Below are positions 32,455 through 44,370 of a stretch of DNA of 64,000 nt, piece after piece. The notes below the pieces were generated by a model. That model made no database searches. It saw only the letters and a program-made list of their open reading frames with translations, and had not been told where the DNA came from. The position numbers were made by a program, and so were the translations under genes. Every line of letters starts with the position of its first letter. Within the stretch, counting starts at the first letter, position 1. This DNA is from Hygrophila difformis (taxonomy: Eukaryota; Streptophyta; Magnoliopsida; Lamiales; Acanthaceae): NCBI GenBank assembly GCA_030278955.1, contig JAOANR010000009.1, forward strand, positions 41,378,945 through 41,442,944, read 5' to 3'.

Positions 32455-34258
32455 AATGATATTCCAGTATTTGTGAGTATCCTGGTGTATTCCCACATGA
32501 TATTCCGGGAATACCACCCGAACGTGAGATAGAATTCACGATTAACTTGGTTCAGGGTACCGAACCTGTATCAGAGGCTCCATACCGGATGGCACCAGCA
32601 GAGATGAACGAGTTACGAGAGCAACTTGAATACATTTTAGAAAAAGGGTACGCTCGTCCCAGTACATCCCCGTGAGGTGCACCTGTACTATTTGTACGAA
32701 AGAAAGATGGAGGGTTAAGACTCTGTATCGATTACAGAGGTCTCAACCAAGTAACCATAAAAAATAAGTGTTTTCAAAGATTGATCTAAGGTCAGGATAT
32801 CACCAGCTAAGGATAGCTAAAGAAGATATCCCAAAAACGGCATTTAGAACACGATATAGACATTACGAGTTCACCGTGATGTCGTTTGGACTGACCAACG
32901 CCCCAACAGTATTCATAAGTCTCATGAATAATGTTTTTCGAGAACTGTTAGATAAATGCATAGTAGTCTTCATTGACAATATATTGGTGTATTCCAAAGA
33001 TAAGGAGAGGCATGAACATCTACACCAAGTATTGCAGACTCTAAGGAGTCACAAGTTATACGCTGAGTTGTCAAAGTGTGATCTCTGGCTAGACAATGTT
33101 GCATTTCTTGGTCATATCGTCTCAGCCGAAGGAATTTCAATTGACCTAGCCAAGGTATCCGCAGTAAAAGACTGGCCTGTACCAACATCGCAAACGAAGA
33201 TAAAGAGCTTTCTCGGTCTAACTGGCTATTACAGGAGATTTGTTAAGAATTTCTCAAAAATTGCATGGCCCTTAACGCAGAATCTTAAGAAGGGATCAAA
33301 AGTGATATGGACACCTGAATGCGAAATTGCATTCCGAACTTTGAAAGAAAAATTGACCAGAGCACCAGTATTAATCCTACCCACTGAAGATGACGATTTT
33401 GAAGTTTATAGCGACACTTCCATATTTGGCTTGGGATGTGTGCTAATGCATCAAGGGAAGGTTATAGCATATGCTTCTCGACAACTAAAGCCACACGAGG
33501 AGAATTACCCAACTCATGATTTAGAATTGGCTGCAGTTGTCTTCGCCCTAAAAATATGGAGGCATTACCTGAACGGGCAGAGATGTAATATATACACAGA
33601 CCATGTGAGTCTGAAGTATATCTACACTGAAAAAGAGCTCAACATGCGCCAGAGACGATGGTTGGAGTCGATGAAGGACTATGACTTAGGTATCACCTAT
33701 CATGAGGGTAAAGCTAATAAAGTGGCTGATGCACTAAGTCGAAAGACAAGACCCTTAAATAATACACGAATCTTGCCACCAGAGTTGTATATGGAATTGG
33801 CTCGATTAGGTATTGAGTTGGTATATAAAGGTACGCCTGCTCAAGAGATTCATGCCATGACAATACAACCAACTATATTTGACGAGATTCGAACTGCACA
33901 ACCCGATGATGTCAAATTAGAAAGGATTAAGGAAAAAATAGCTCAAGGTGGCGCTACAGGTTTCCAAATCCACGAAGATGGCACCATCCGATTTAAAGGC
34001 CGATGGTGCATGCCAAAGGCCTACGATGATCTTAAAAGGCGCATATTAGAAGAAGGGCACGAAACTCCTTATTCTGTGCATCCTGGCGGGGATAAGTTAT
34101 ACAAAGACTTGAGTAAAGTCTTTTGGTGGTCACGAATGAAACGAGAGGTAGCGGAATTCATGGAAAAGTGTCTGACGTGCAAGAAGGTCAAAGCGGACCG
34201 AAGAAAACCAGTTGGGTTGGTAAAACCACTAGAAGTTCCAGAATGGAAATGGGATAGC
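32455..34258 (+). pseudogene. pol: RT, RNase H and integrase N-terminus of chromovirus G
   Basis: RT begins near [21 protein letters not shown] sequence (32510) with a stop near 32675. A deletion at about 32766 removes the segment between TIKNK and [13 protein letters not shown]. The catalytic box at 32969-32980 reads FIDN instead of YIDD, losing one of the paired Asp. RNase H follows ([52 protein letters not shown]). The integrase HHCC zinc finger ([23 protein letters not shown]) runs to PEWKWDS, where the plus-strand copy stops at 34258. The last residues of the ORF (34259-34288) are foreign. Confidence 0.88.
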
Positions 34259-34376
34259 TTCTTATCTTACGTTGATTTCTACTTGTAGTCTTATTCTTTT
34301 GCTTGCATGGCACTTTATCTTCAATGCATTTATGTCTCTTTTCTCTCTTTTATTTGTTATACATCCTTTCCAAATT

Positions 34377-34377
<1 letters not shown>

Positions 34378-34443
<66 letters not shown>

Positions 34444-34458
34444 ATTATTATTATTATT
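34378..34458 (+). repeat. TTA/ATT microsatellite
   Basis: About 25 near-perfect TTA units with one AAT interruption near 34440. Simple-sequence repeat without coding meaning; it explains the Leu run in the frame that crosses it. Confidence 0.95.
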
Positions 34459-35039
34459 TTGCAGACTATGTCTTAGCCTCTCTTCATCTTTTGCGGACTA
34501 CATTTTTTTCTTGTCTTCAACACGTTACCATTGTTTTGCAGACAATGGTCATATCTAACCATTGTTTTCTTGTCTTCCACACGTTACCTCCCATACATAG
34601 CTTTTCAGACTTCTCTTCTTTCAAATCCTTAGCACTATATTATTTTATATCTTTCACACGTCCCTTCTACATTTCTTATTATTATTATTTATCTATTTAT
34701 TTATTTATTCCTCTTCTAGATAGATAAAAAAATTCTCGACAAGTAGGATTCGAACACACAACCTTTAAAATATGAGTTCCCATGTTTAACCTTGGTTATT
34801 AGAATCTTTATGTCATATCCTAATTCTAACTAAATTTACTTTAAAGATGTTAAAACCCCTCTTGTTAACAATTAGTCAATTAGCCCTATTAATTATTTTT
34901 ATCTATCTATATCTTTAAACTAAATCTCATTTCTCAAAAATATTAAAATTTCAACTACTTATAACTTTTTGCTACTAAAAGTACTCCCATATCATTCTTA
35001 TAACTTTTTGCTACTAAAAGCCCTGTTTTGTGGCTTCAA

Positions 35040-35180
35040 TATGTGTTGTTTTTTTTGTGCTGTTCGGATATGTTGCGTCTGATAGAGACGTAAGTGCTGT
35101 TGGCCCGAGCATAAACGAAATTGTCATATTGTAATATCGCCAACTCAGCAATAAAACACATTTTTACCTCAAAAAAAAAA
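35040..35180 (+). repeat. Possible 3' end of a non-LTR retroposon
   Basis: A moderately GC-rich stretch ends with AATAAAACAC and CCTC followed by ten A's at about 35170-35180, like the polyadenylated tail of a truncated LINE or processed sequence. No ORF remains, so the parent is unknown. Confidence 0.3.
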
Positions 35181-35317
35181 ATTCATTGTTCACAACATTC
35201 TTTTAATTGTAACCCACTTCCTATTAAATTTTAATTCATAGAAGACAATTCTTCTATTAAATTATATCTCACTACTTTTTTTTATAAAATACTATAACTA
35301 ATTTAATGGGTATTACA

Positions 35318-36358
35318 TTCTATCCTCCTTAAAAACAAACTTCGTCCTCGAAGTGTATTTTAAATTAAATAATTACTAAGGAAAAGTAAAGCAAGATATT
35401 TCATAACAAAAATTTTCTAACCTTACTTGACAGGGGCTGTGACATTCTCCCCCACTTGGTTTCACAGCTATGTCCCCATAGCTGTATCATTTTGAAGGAA
35501 CAACTCTGATACTTGGCTTGTATTTCGGCCTAAGTTTCCCACGTAGCATCATTCTCATCATGGGCCATTGTACTTTGACCATGCGAATGACCCTGTGCCT
35601 CGTGGCTCGTTCTTTAGTATTCAAGATTTTGACTGGTATTTCCTCATAAGTAAGGTACTCGTCGAGTTCGATATGGTCTGGTTGAACTACCCTTTTGAAT
35701 CATGCTGGTATTTCTTAAGTTGTGACACATGGAATATGTTATGGACTCGAGACAAGTCTTCTGGTAAGTCCAATCGGTATGCCAAGGTACCAGCTCGGGC
35801 AATAATGTCAAAGGGTCCGATATAACGGGGAATTAGCTTACCTCGTTTTCTGAACCGCATTACGCCTTTTATGGGCGATACTTTGAGCAAAACTTTGTCG
35901 CGACCTCGTATTCACCATCACGCCTCTTTTGATCGGCATATGTCTTTTGTCGATCTTGAGTAGCTTTCATCTTAAGTCGAATTCGCTCCACTATTCCTTT
36001 CATTTCCTTGATTAGTTGCGGCCTTACAGGAATAGGATCTTCGCATTTAGTCCAACAGAGTGGACTCCGACATTTCCTACCATATAGTGCCTCAAATGGG
36101 GCCATGTCAATACTAGCATGATAGCTATTATTATAGCTAAATTCTATAAGTGGTAGGTAGTTTTCCTAACTACCCTTGAAATCCAAAACACAGGCTCTCA
36201 ACATGTCTTCAAGTGTCTGGATCGTCCTTTCAATTTGGCCATCGGTTGTTGGATGAAATGATGTGCTCATTTTTATTTTTGTTCCGAAAGCCTGTTGGAG
36301 TTTCATCCAAAATGTAGAGACAAATAGACTATCTCTATATGAGACGATATCTTGGGGA
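35318..36358 (-). pseudogene. pol: Integrase C-terminus and chromodomain of G, inverted part
   Basis: Minus strand, continuing the integrase from the Copia insertion point: IPQDIVSYRDSLFVSTFW (the catalytic SDR motif reads SYR, Asp replaced by Tyr), FHPTTDGQIERTIQTLEDML, then APFEALYGRKCRSPLCW, GPFDIIARAGTLAYRLDLP and VHNIFHVSQLKK. After that come a chromodomain (LTYEEIPVKILNTKERATRH, VIRMVKVQW) with a frameshift near 35570 and a stop. Stops also occur near 36160 and 35890. The 3' untranslated part has a hairpin (35465-35484), the palindrome ACTTCGAGGACGAAGT (35339-35354) and a purine tract AAGGAGGATAGAA before the LTR. The chromodomain assigns G to the chromoviruses. Confidence 0.85.
35465..35484 (-). 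other. 3' UTR hairpin of chromovirus G
   Basis: Minus strand CAGCTATGGGGACATAGCTG: an 8-bp perfect stem with a GGGA loop. The gag-only element has the same hairpin at 51865-51884 with one stem pair changed on both arms (C-G there T-A), a compensatory substitution. Confidence 0.7.
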
Positions 36359-36363
36359 ATTCC

Positions 36364-37761
36364 TGCTGGAACACACCTATGAGGGTGGTCCGTGCCCAGG
36401 GATCGTTATTGGATGCCAACACATACATACATGGTATTATAATATATCTACTAGGATGTTTACGAAAATTACCTTTCCAAAGCAAATCTTCAACAACGTC
36501 TGATTGGAAACTTGGTTCTTTTCGTCTATGTCCGTAGATCTGCAATATGCAACCACGAACAATCTTCCAAACACACGAACGGGCAAACGAACAGATCTAC
36601 GCCTTGCACACGCACGGATTCAACACAAGAAATCTTCCAGACTGTTCCCGACCCCGTACGAACTCCGGATGGACAGAGATCTATCGAACGGATGGAGAGA
36701 AAATTGGATCTCCAAAAATTCCCTCTTGGCCGCCCCTCTCTCTCTCTCTCTTGGGAAGAGAATTATGATTGTGTTACTATGGTGGCTAGAATTTCTGGAG
36801 ACTTATTTGTAGACTCTCCTAGTTGGTCCTTGGGCCAGACTGGGGATCCTCTAGAAGGTATCAGGCTCAGGCTCCTTTACAGACTCAAATTCTTATGCTC
36901 AGCCCAGAACATAATTTGGCCTATAAAACATTAATTAATTCCATTAATAATTAATGTTGCACTCCCGGCCTAATCCAGATTGAATCTGGGCTTCTATTAG
37001 ACTCAATTTATTCCCTATGTTTAAGACATCGCACGTCCATTAATTAATTAAAACTTCTGACAATTTAATTAATTAATCTCTTTTAATCCTTAAGTAGTAC
37101 CACTCAAACATCATCATTGTACGGAATAAATCCACCTGCAGGGTTCATACAATGATCCTTATTGAGCTCCTTAAGGGGACGTCATCAACCCGGATAACCA
37201 GGACACAGTGCCCTAGTGAGAATAAATAGACACCATGCAAATAATATTGGCGCCCAAAATACGAAGCATATTGAATCAACTAGGATTCTCACTCATGATA
37301 AATCAAAGCGACCAACAAATATTCCATGTGTCAGATTTATCTCTACTAGGGTTAAGAATTAATCAGAGTCGCCGAGATCTTGATTCTTCTTATGTCAGAA
37401 TTGAAGAATGCATCTCAACTGTGATCCTTTCAATGCGACGCAGCGCACTACTGCAAACTAATAGTCAAGATAAACTAATTACAAGTTTCCAGTAGAACAT
37501 AAACCAATAGTTATGTCCGAACTATCTCAGTTGTGAATACTGTTTATATCTTATAAGGAACCGACAACATGATCTTCTGTGTGACTCCTAACACACCATG
37601 TTGTCTACAATATTAGATAATTGGACATACTTGTAATTATATAGAAAACATACAAGCATCCACACAAAAGCAACAATGTGAATAACATTTATTTCAGTCA
37701 ATCTAGAAATCAAATAAATACAAAAGCGCACTAAAAGTTTGCTTTACTGTATACGCTATCA
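36364..37761 (-). repeat. 3' LTR of the Copia element (1398 bp)
   Basis: Starts TGCTGGAACACA and ends GCTATCA in plus orientation. It is nearly identical to 46070-47316 joined to 54794-54940. On the minus strand the adjoining purine tract AGTGGGAGAT (about 37762-37773) confirms it as the 3' LTR. Frames inside it are not genes. Confidence 0.92.
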
Positions 37762-37828
37762 ATCTCCCACTTATACTAAAGCTAAACTTTTAGTATACAC
37801 AAACACGTCTCCCACTTATACTTAAAGT

Positions 37829-38477
37829 CTAGCTAGCTGAAAGATATCGTAAACCAAGACCCTCTACATGTTTCTCGAAGATCTTTATTGCCAGAGTCTT
37901 CGTGAAAGGGTCTGCCAAGTTGTCCAACGACGCAATCTTTGTCACAGCCACGTCTCCTCGCCTTACGATGTCTCGTATGATGTGGTACTTTCTTTCTATG
38001 TGTTTACTAGCTTTATGAGCTCTAGGTTCTTTTGAGTTTGCCACTGCACCAGCGTTATAACAATAGATAATGATACGCTCAGGCATGCTCGCAGAAACCC
38101 CTAAGTCATACAAGAAGCTCTTGAGCCACACAGCCTCCTTTGCTGCCTCAGATGCCGCAACATATTCGGCTTCTATGGTAGAATCTGCGATGCATTTCTG
38201 CTTTACGCTCCTCCATGAGATTGCTCCACCTCCTAAGGTAAACACATATCCCGAGGTTGACTTCCTCTCATCTCGATCAGCTTGGAAATCTGAATCTGTG
38301 TAACCCAAAGGACTTAGATTGCTTGACTGGTAAACTAGCATATAATCCCGAGTTCTTCTCAGATACTTGAGAATATGCTTCACCGCAATCCAATGTCCTT
38401 GTCCAGGGTTAGATTGATATCTTGCCACCATGCCAACTGCATAGCAGATATCAGGCCTCGTGCACAGCATGGCATAC
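37829..38477 (-). pseudogene. pol: Copia RNase H and RT end (after the solo-LTR interruption)
   Basis: Minus strand, from the solo-LTR junction at 38477: YAMLCTRPDICYAVGMVARYQSNPG, ILKYLRRTRDYMLVY, then RNase H with YTDSDFQADRDERKSTSGYVF (catalytic Asp), TIEAEYVAASEAAKEAVWL (Glu) and KHIERKYHIIRDIV, ending RYLSAS and TAG at 37829. This stretch is open; it was separated from the upstream RT by the LTR insertion. Confidence 0.92.
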
Positions 38478-41073
38478 TGTAATACCCGAGAATTTTCCAA
38501 CATAAAATAAAACAATAATAAATAAATAAATACTATAGATAAATAAACAAATCCAGCAAATAAAAGAAATAAATAAAGATAAGGAAATGAGAAATGAGAT
38601 TTTTACTTAAAAAGGAATTAAAGGAATTTAATTCAATAAAAGGATGGATAAATGGTACACTAAAACCCGACACTAATGAACTCGAGTATTCGAGTCCAAA
38701 ACATCCAATTAGACTGAGAATAAAATTAGAGAGAAAGCATGAACCCGAATATACCCCGGAAATCGGAATTCGGGAGCATAGAGGGATAGAAACCCGAAAG
38801 AGAGGCGGAAAAGCACGACGGATCGCACGACCCGCCCGGACCGAAGTCTAGGCGAAGTCGGCGCGGTGGCCGCGCGGTGAAGTGGCTTTAGCGCGCCACG
38901 ACCGCGCCACTTCACAGATTCGTTTGTTGCGTGAATCTCTCGCCCGAACGCGGATTTTTCGACTTTCGGTTGAACATCTCTCGACTCCAGACCTTTAGGT
39001 CGGTTGTGGACGCCCTAGGGATTGAGAATTCTATAAATAAGCCCCTTGGGAGCCCCAAACAAGTTTACAAAACCCTACAATCTTCTATACGTTCGAAACC
39101 CTAAATTCGGAGTCGACGGAAAGCACCAAACGGAGGCAGCAGCTTTGGACGGAAATCCAAGGTCTCCAAACGTTGTGGTAAGCTCTAGTCCGATAAATCT
39201 CTTCACGTTTCAATCCGAAAACGGATTCTAACTTCGGTTCTTTTCTTTCTACACCCCGTATCGAATCTAGATCGTAGAACCCGACGAACGGAGAGGAGAA
39301 ACGGTGATCTGGAAGCCACGCCTCCGAACTAGACATCCCCGACGTTCATAGACACTGTAAGTTAACCTTACATGGTTTTGGGAGATTTTAAAACATTCGA
39401 AACCTAAAAGATTCAACAAGAACCATAAATCTGTCCACTTTTGTTTTCCTACCGACGCAACAGATTTGTTGAATTTTTCAGACCCTTAAAATGAACTCAA
39501 ACGGAAAAACTTAAAACATGAAAAACGTTCCTAAGACTTAGACCTAGCTACTGTAAAAATTTGAGAATTTTTGGAGTTGATTTGATATGTGAAAACCCGT
39601 CGAAACCGAACTGTTTGATTCTAGCTCTTGAAATCTTGGACAGAACTTAGGAATGATCTTGATCACGTTTTTGACATAGGATCTACGATGTTTTAGATCT
39701 TTGGCCGAACATGAAAGTTGTAGATAAATGTCTTAAGATGATCCCTGTCAAATTTCATTAAAATTGGAGTTGAATTGCTATGGTAGAATTCGAAATCTTT
39801 AAACTGTGATGCATTAAACTCGGACAGATTTGTTCTTATGCGAAAATTGGCAATTTTGACCTACTTAGGTATCTCGGATTGAAAAAGTTAAAACACGAAA
39901 GTTGTAGATCTTGATGTTTCCGAATCAGATATGAAATTTTGGAATTTTTGGAATTAAATCTGATTTTAGACGAATTTTAGAGTAAACTGTGATTTACCGA
40001 AACGAAATTTTGAAATCTTGTGAAACATGGAATTAACCTTTAGGGTTGAGATGAGTTGAGATATAACCGAGTCAAATCTTGATATCTTGTGAAAATGGTG
40101 AAATTAGCCTTTAAGGTTTAAATGATTGGGAATTCCTTTGAAATAAAATACGCATGAAATACGATGCTTGCCGAAAGGCAATTGAAATATCTTGCTTGCC
40201 GAAAGGCAATTGAAATATCTTGCTTGCCGAAAGGCAATTGAAATATCTTGCTTGCCGAAAGGCAATTGAAATATCCTGCTTGCCGAAAGGCAATTGAAAT
40301 ATCTTGCTTGCCGAAAGGCAATTGAAATATCTTGCTTGCCGAAAGGCAATTGAAATATACTGCTTGCCGAAAGGCAATTGAAATATAAAACTTGCCGAAT
40401 GGAAATTGAAATATAAACTTGAAACATGAGACATGAGATATGAAACCAGGAGACTCGAAATTTGTTCCTTTTGGATTATGCTTTTAAATTATGTCCTATA
40501 ATTATATTGCTTTGCAAATTATATTTATGATCTTGTGAAGTCTCTGCCGTTTAAATTATGCAATTAAATTACTGTTAGATAAATAAATTAAATTATGTGG
40601 TGTTGTGAACATGTTTTCTTTAAATATTAAATAATGGCTTTGAAACCCCATAGTTATGTATGTGTTAACTTACTCAGCACGTAGTGCTGACCAAAACCAT
40701 ATTCTCTTTTTCTTTTTCTTCCAGAGTTGAGAATTATGCATCGTCATATGCATACACGGGAAGCTTGGGATGATATAGTAGTTTGAATTTTTGTATTAGA
40801 CTAGATCTTGCATGAACGGGCCTGTTTAACCCGTGATTAGGCCATGTTGGCCCTATATTTAAATTCCGCTGCATTATACTTATGTAAATATTATTTTCCG
40901 CTGCAACTTTGATGTATTATTTTAAAATTATAAATGAATGGGCTGTTTGAATATTTTAAATTCTGAAAAACCATAGCCTTGCATCTCTTTAGTAAGCTCG
41001 GAGAAACCGTGTCTTGCTAGGGAGGTGTGGCGGTGACATCCCGACCTGGGTGACCGAAAACCGGGGTGTTACA
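38478..41073 (+). repeat. Solo LTR B inserted in the Copia RT/RNase H
   Basis: TGTAATACCCGAG to GGGGTGTTACA, 2596 bp, flanked by perfect target duplication CATAC (38473-38477 and 41074-41078). No internal sequence remains, so it is a solo LTR left by LTR-LTR recombination. It carries a TATA box at 39032, donors at 39178 and 39357, an acceptor at 40724, a hairpin at 40674-40690 and a 28-bp repeat array. Confidence 0.95.
40165..40416 (+). repeat. 28-bp hairpin repeat array in LTR B
   Basis: Nine units at an exact 28-bp period (CCG of each unit at 40171, 40199 and so on to 40395). Each unit holds TTGCCGAAAGGCAA, a 5-bp stem with a GAAA loop; eight are perfect and the last is degraded. There are no unique spacers. 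Because 28 is not a multiple of three, all minus-strand frames stay open with a 28-residue period, which produces false ORFs. Confidence 0.95.
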
Positions 41074-42055
41074 CATACATAAGGCTTCCTACTGCCGAGG
41101 CATAAGGAACCTTAGCCATCTCCTCTGTCTCCTTTTGTGTCTTAGGACACATTTCTTTGGATAAAGGAACTCCATGTCTGAAAGGTAAGAATCCTTTCTT
41201 GGAGTTTTGCATGCTGAAATGAGCAATCACAGTGTCAATGTAGGCTGCTTGAGAAAGGCACAACATTCTCTTTTGCCGATCACGAATGACCTTCATTCCT
41301 AGAATGTACGACGCTTCCCCCATGTCCTTCATTTGAAATTGCTCAGAAAGCCATACCTTTACGTCTGATAATACCTTGACATTGTTTCCAATGAGAAGTA
41401 TATCATCTACGTATAGTACTAAGAATACCACCACGTTTCCGTTTCACCTCTTGTACACACAACTTTCATTTGGACATTGTTCAAATCCATAGGACTTGAT
41501 CACTTCGTCAAAACGAATGTTCCAAGACCTTGAAGCTTGTTTAAGTCCATATAAAGACTTCTTTAGATTCCACACACGATGCTCTTGGCCTTTCTTCACA
41601 TAACCTTCAGGTTGCTGCATATAGATATCTTCATCCAGATTCCCGTTAAGGAAAGCTGTCTTTACATCCATTTACCAAACTTCATAGTCCATGTGACTAG
41701 CTATGGATAAGAGTATCCAGATTGACTTTAGCATGGCTACTGGTGAGAAAGTTTCATCATAATCGATGCCCTCTTTCTGAGTGAAACCCTTTGCCACCAA
41801 CCGTGCTTTGAAGGTAGTAACCTTCCCGTCAGGTCCCCTCTTTCTCCTAAAGACCCATTTGCACCCAATGGCCTTTTTGTCATTTGGAAGGTCTTTAAGG
41901 TCATATACATCCATAGTATGCATGGATTCAATCTCAGAATCCATGGCATTTTGCCAAGCTTCTGCATCGACATCCTGGATCGCCTCCTTGTAGTTCCAAG
42001 GATCCGGTTCTTGTTCATCACTGGGAACTGAGTCTGAAGACTCTCCCACCAACAA
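41074..42055 (-). pseudogene. pol: Copia reverse transcriptase
   Basis: Minus strand: WQNAMDSEIESM, KWVFRRKRGPDGKVTTFKAR, GFTQKEGIDYDETFSPV, a TAA at about 41672, MDVKTAFLNGNLDEDIYM, LKKSLYGLKQASRSWN, a TGA near 41442, then LVLYVDDILLIGNN with the YVDD catalytic box at about 41403-41414 and YILGMKVIRDRQKRMLCLSQ. It stops at the solo LTR (41073) in the SLMY motif and resumes at 38477. Confidence 0.92.
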
Positions 42056-42075
42056 GAAACGACTGGGTAATCGAG

Positions 42076-43159
42076 TTACCCTCCCACTACGTCGAGGCGA
42101 TTCATGTGTGGTGACATCAGTGTCAACACGTTGTGCAGTATTTTGTGGTATATCTTCTTGACACTCGGTATGCTATTGTCTCCTCTTAGCTCATTGAGAA
42201 TAATCTCACTCTTGGATTTATGCTCACTCACATAGTCTTCTTCTAGGAACCGGGCGTTGGTGCTAACCACTACCTTATGATCCCTAGGACTATAGAAATA
42301 ACCCCCTCTCGTTCCTTTGGGGTATCCTACAAACAGCCGCACTTCCGTCCTAGGTGCCAGTTTATCAGCTTCCCTGTCCAACACATGTGCTGGGCAACCC
42401 CAAATCCGAATGTGGTTCATACTGGGCTTTTGCCCAGACCACAATTCCATCGGAGTCTTTGGAACTGATTTAGAAGGCACGAAGTTCAGTATGTACGCCG
42501 CTGTTTCCAAGGCATATCCCCAAAACGAGATAGGTAGGGAGGCATAACTCATCATCGATCTCACCATATCTAGCAGAGTCCTATTCCTTCTTTCAGCTAA
42601 CACCATTCTGTTGCGGAGTACTAGGTGCAGTCAACTGGGATCTTATTCCACTCTCTAACAAGTATTGCCTAAATTCAGCGCTAAGGTATTCGCCACCACG
42701 ATCAGACCGCAGTGACTTGATACTCTTCCCTTGACGGTTCTCCACTTCTGCCTTAAATTCTTTGAACTTGTCAAAGCATTCAGACTTGCGGCGCATCAAG
42801 TATATGTATCCATATCTCGAGTAATCAACAATAAAAGTAACAAAATACTCGAAACCACCCCTAGCTTGAATTGACATAGGCCCACATACGTCAGAGTGAA
42901 TCAATTCTAACACATTATCGGCCCTATTACCTTGGGCCTTATAGGGCCTCGAGGTCATCTTGCCTTCCAGGCAGGATTCGCAGACTGCGAATGGTTCCAC
43001 TTGGAGAGAGCCCATAAAACCACTACTTACCAGTCTTTGGATCCTCCTTAGATTGACATGACCAAGTCTAAGGTGCCACAAATATGTTTGATTCATTTTA
43101 GAAGGTTCCTTTCTCTTTAATGATGTAGATGCATGAACTTGAGTTTCAGTTGTGCACAA
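42076..43159 (-). pseudogene. pol: Copia integrase
   Basis: Minus strand: zinc region HLRLGHVNLRRIQRLV...CESCLEGK, core HSDVCGPM (first Asp), LRSDRGGEY (second Asp) and TPQQNGV. A frameshift at about 42595-42606 falls between the NGV and AERRNR parts, where the catalytic Glu lies. The C-terminal part continues with [31 protein letters not shown] and [20 protein letters not shown]. Further frame changes lie near 43117-43159 (protease junction) and about 42180. Confidence 0.9.
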
Positions 43160-44370
43160 GTAATAGAATAAAGATCGTTTTCCATCATGCCAGAACAGAC
43201 AACACTGTTGTTTCTTATAATAATAAGAGAATCTTCATTTAAAACAACTGAATATCCGTCCTTATAAAGTTTTGAAACTGAAATTAAATTCTTTCGAAAA
43301 CTAGGCACAAACAAAACGTTCTTCGAAACTAAAATAGAATCAGAAAAAGATAAGTGCACATCTCCCACTGCAACCACCGCCACTCGTGACGCATTTCCCA
43401 AGCGAATGGTAACCTCGCCCTCACTCAGCTGCCTTGTTTGCAGAAAGCCCTGCAAAGTGCAACAAACATGATCAGTGGCTCCAGTATCTACTACCCATGA
43501 ACTGATAGAACTAGCCGCGAAGCATGTTTCGACAACTAATGCTAGAGGCGTACCATTTTTGCTCTTTAGGAGAGGACAATCAGCTTTCCAGTGTCCCGTC
43601 TTGCCGCACTTGAAGCACTTTCCTTTCGGTTTCTGCACGCCACCAGAAGGCGCAACCGACTTGCTCACACTGCTTCCAGCATTTCCACTGCTCTTTTTCT
43701 TAATGGGCTTTTTCTTCTTCCCGCCCTTAGCCGAAGAAGGTCCAGCGTGCACAGAAACTAGAGCCTGTGGAGTACTTCCCATAAGACCTTCTGCCGCAAC
43801 CAAGTCCACTAGAAGCTCAGCTAGTGTATAGTTCCTCTTAGTGAGGATGGTATTTAGGCGGAAGTTCTCATAGGACTTTGGGAGTGAGTGCAGGATAATA
43901 TCGATCTTGGTGTCACCATCAATACTACCCCCGAGCAGCTCTATCTCATTCAAATTTTCCATTATCATGAGAACATGCTCACGCACTGACCCTCCATCTG
44001 GCATAGAAGAAGACATAATCTTCCTCATTGCCTCAAACCTCGCAGACCTGTCTGACTCACCGAAAAGCTCCTTGAGACTCAACATCATCTTAGCAGCAGT
44101 AGGCATACCTTGATGCTGCTGTTGCAGTACGTTGGTCATAGAGGCTAATATATAGCAATGAGCCATCTCATTTGCCTTATGCCACTTCCGATGAGCCTCC
44201 CTTTGCTCTTGGGTGGAACTATCAGTCAGGTCCGCCGGAGCAGGAGTGGTGAGCACAAATTTGTACTCTTCAGCGACAAGGACAATATCCAGATTTCGTT
44301 TCCAGTCCAAGTAGTTTGGACCAGTCAATTTGTTTTGATTGAGAATAGTCATAAGTGGATTGAACGACAT
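43117..44370 (-). pseudogene. gag: Copia gag-protease
   Basis: The start is chosen at 44370 (MSFNPLMTILNQNKLTGPNY); the frame is open about 33 codons further upstream, but those residues are not gag-like. Gag_UBN2-type capsid: WKRNLDIVLVAEEYKFVL, AHCYILASM, LKELFGESDRSARFEAMRKI and ELLGGSIDGDTKIDIILHSLP. A Lys/Ser-rich basic stretch leads to the zinc knuckle CFKCGKTGHWKADC (about 43577-43618), then an aspartic protease with WVVDTGATDHVC (about 43470-43500). Open throughout; the shift into the integrase frame lies near 43120-43160. Confidence 0.9.

Larger units (their letters stand above)
30090..34258 (+). mobile_element. Chromovirus G (Ty3/Gypsy, Tekay-like), 5' part
   Basis: Leader ORF, gag, protease, RT, RNase H and the integrase zinc finger read on the plus strand, ending mid-integrase at GGGATAGC (34258). 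The protein then continues on the minus strand at 55112 (GCATAATGGAC), and further at 36358 down to the chromodomain and the LTR start at 35317. No 5' LTR is visible; the left boundary near 30090 is approximate because pararetroviral sequence adjoins. Multiple stops, frameshifts and deletions. Confidence 0.78.
34259..35317 (-). repeat. Minus-strand 3' LTR start of G plus nested low-complexity DNA
   Basis: On the minus strand 35317 begins TGTAATACCC right after a purine tract, which marks the start of G's 3' LTR. The far end is not recognisable: this stretch also holds a (TTA)n run, other AT-rich simple sequence, and what looks like the 3' end of a plus-strand retroposon (about 35040-35180) with AATAAA and a poly-A run. 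No TGTTACA end is seen before 34259, so the LTR is incomplete. Confidence 0.5.

Noticed and set aside
34735..34860. Possible tRNA-derived SINE on the minus strand (box-B-like GTTCGAATCC)
   Set aside because: Only the B box is convincing. I could not find a good A box at the right distance, a poly-A end or a target duplication.
36504..36934. ORFs in the Copia LTRs (also 46218-46636)
   Set aside because: They are the same frames in both LTR copies, antisense to the element, with no domain; they are shared because the LTRs are duplicates.
40104..40434. Long overlapping minus-strand ORFs in all three frames over the 28-bp array (also 49041-49370 and 53865-54190)
   Set aside because: They arise because a stop-free 28-bp unit repeats with a length not divisible by three, giving the same 28-residue period in each frame. 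There is no start context and no known protein.
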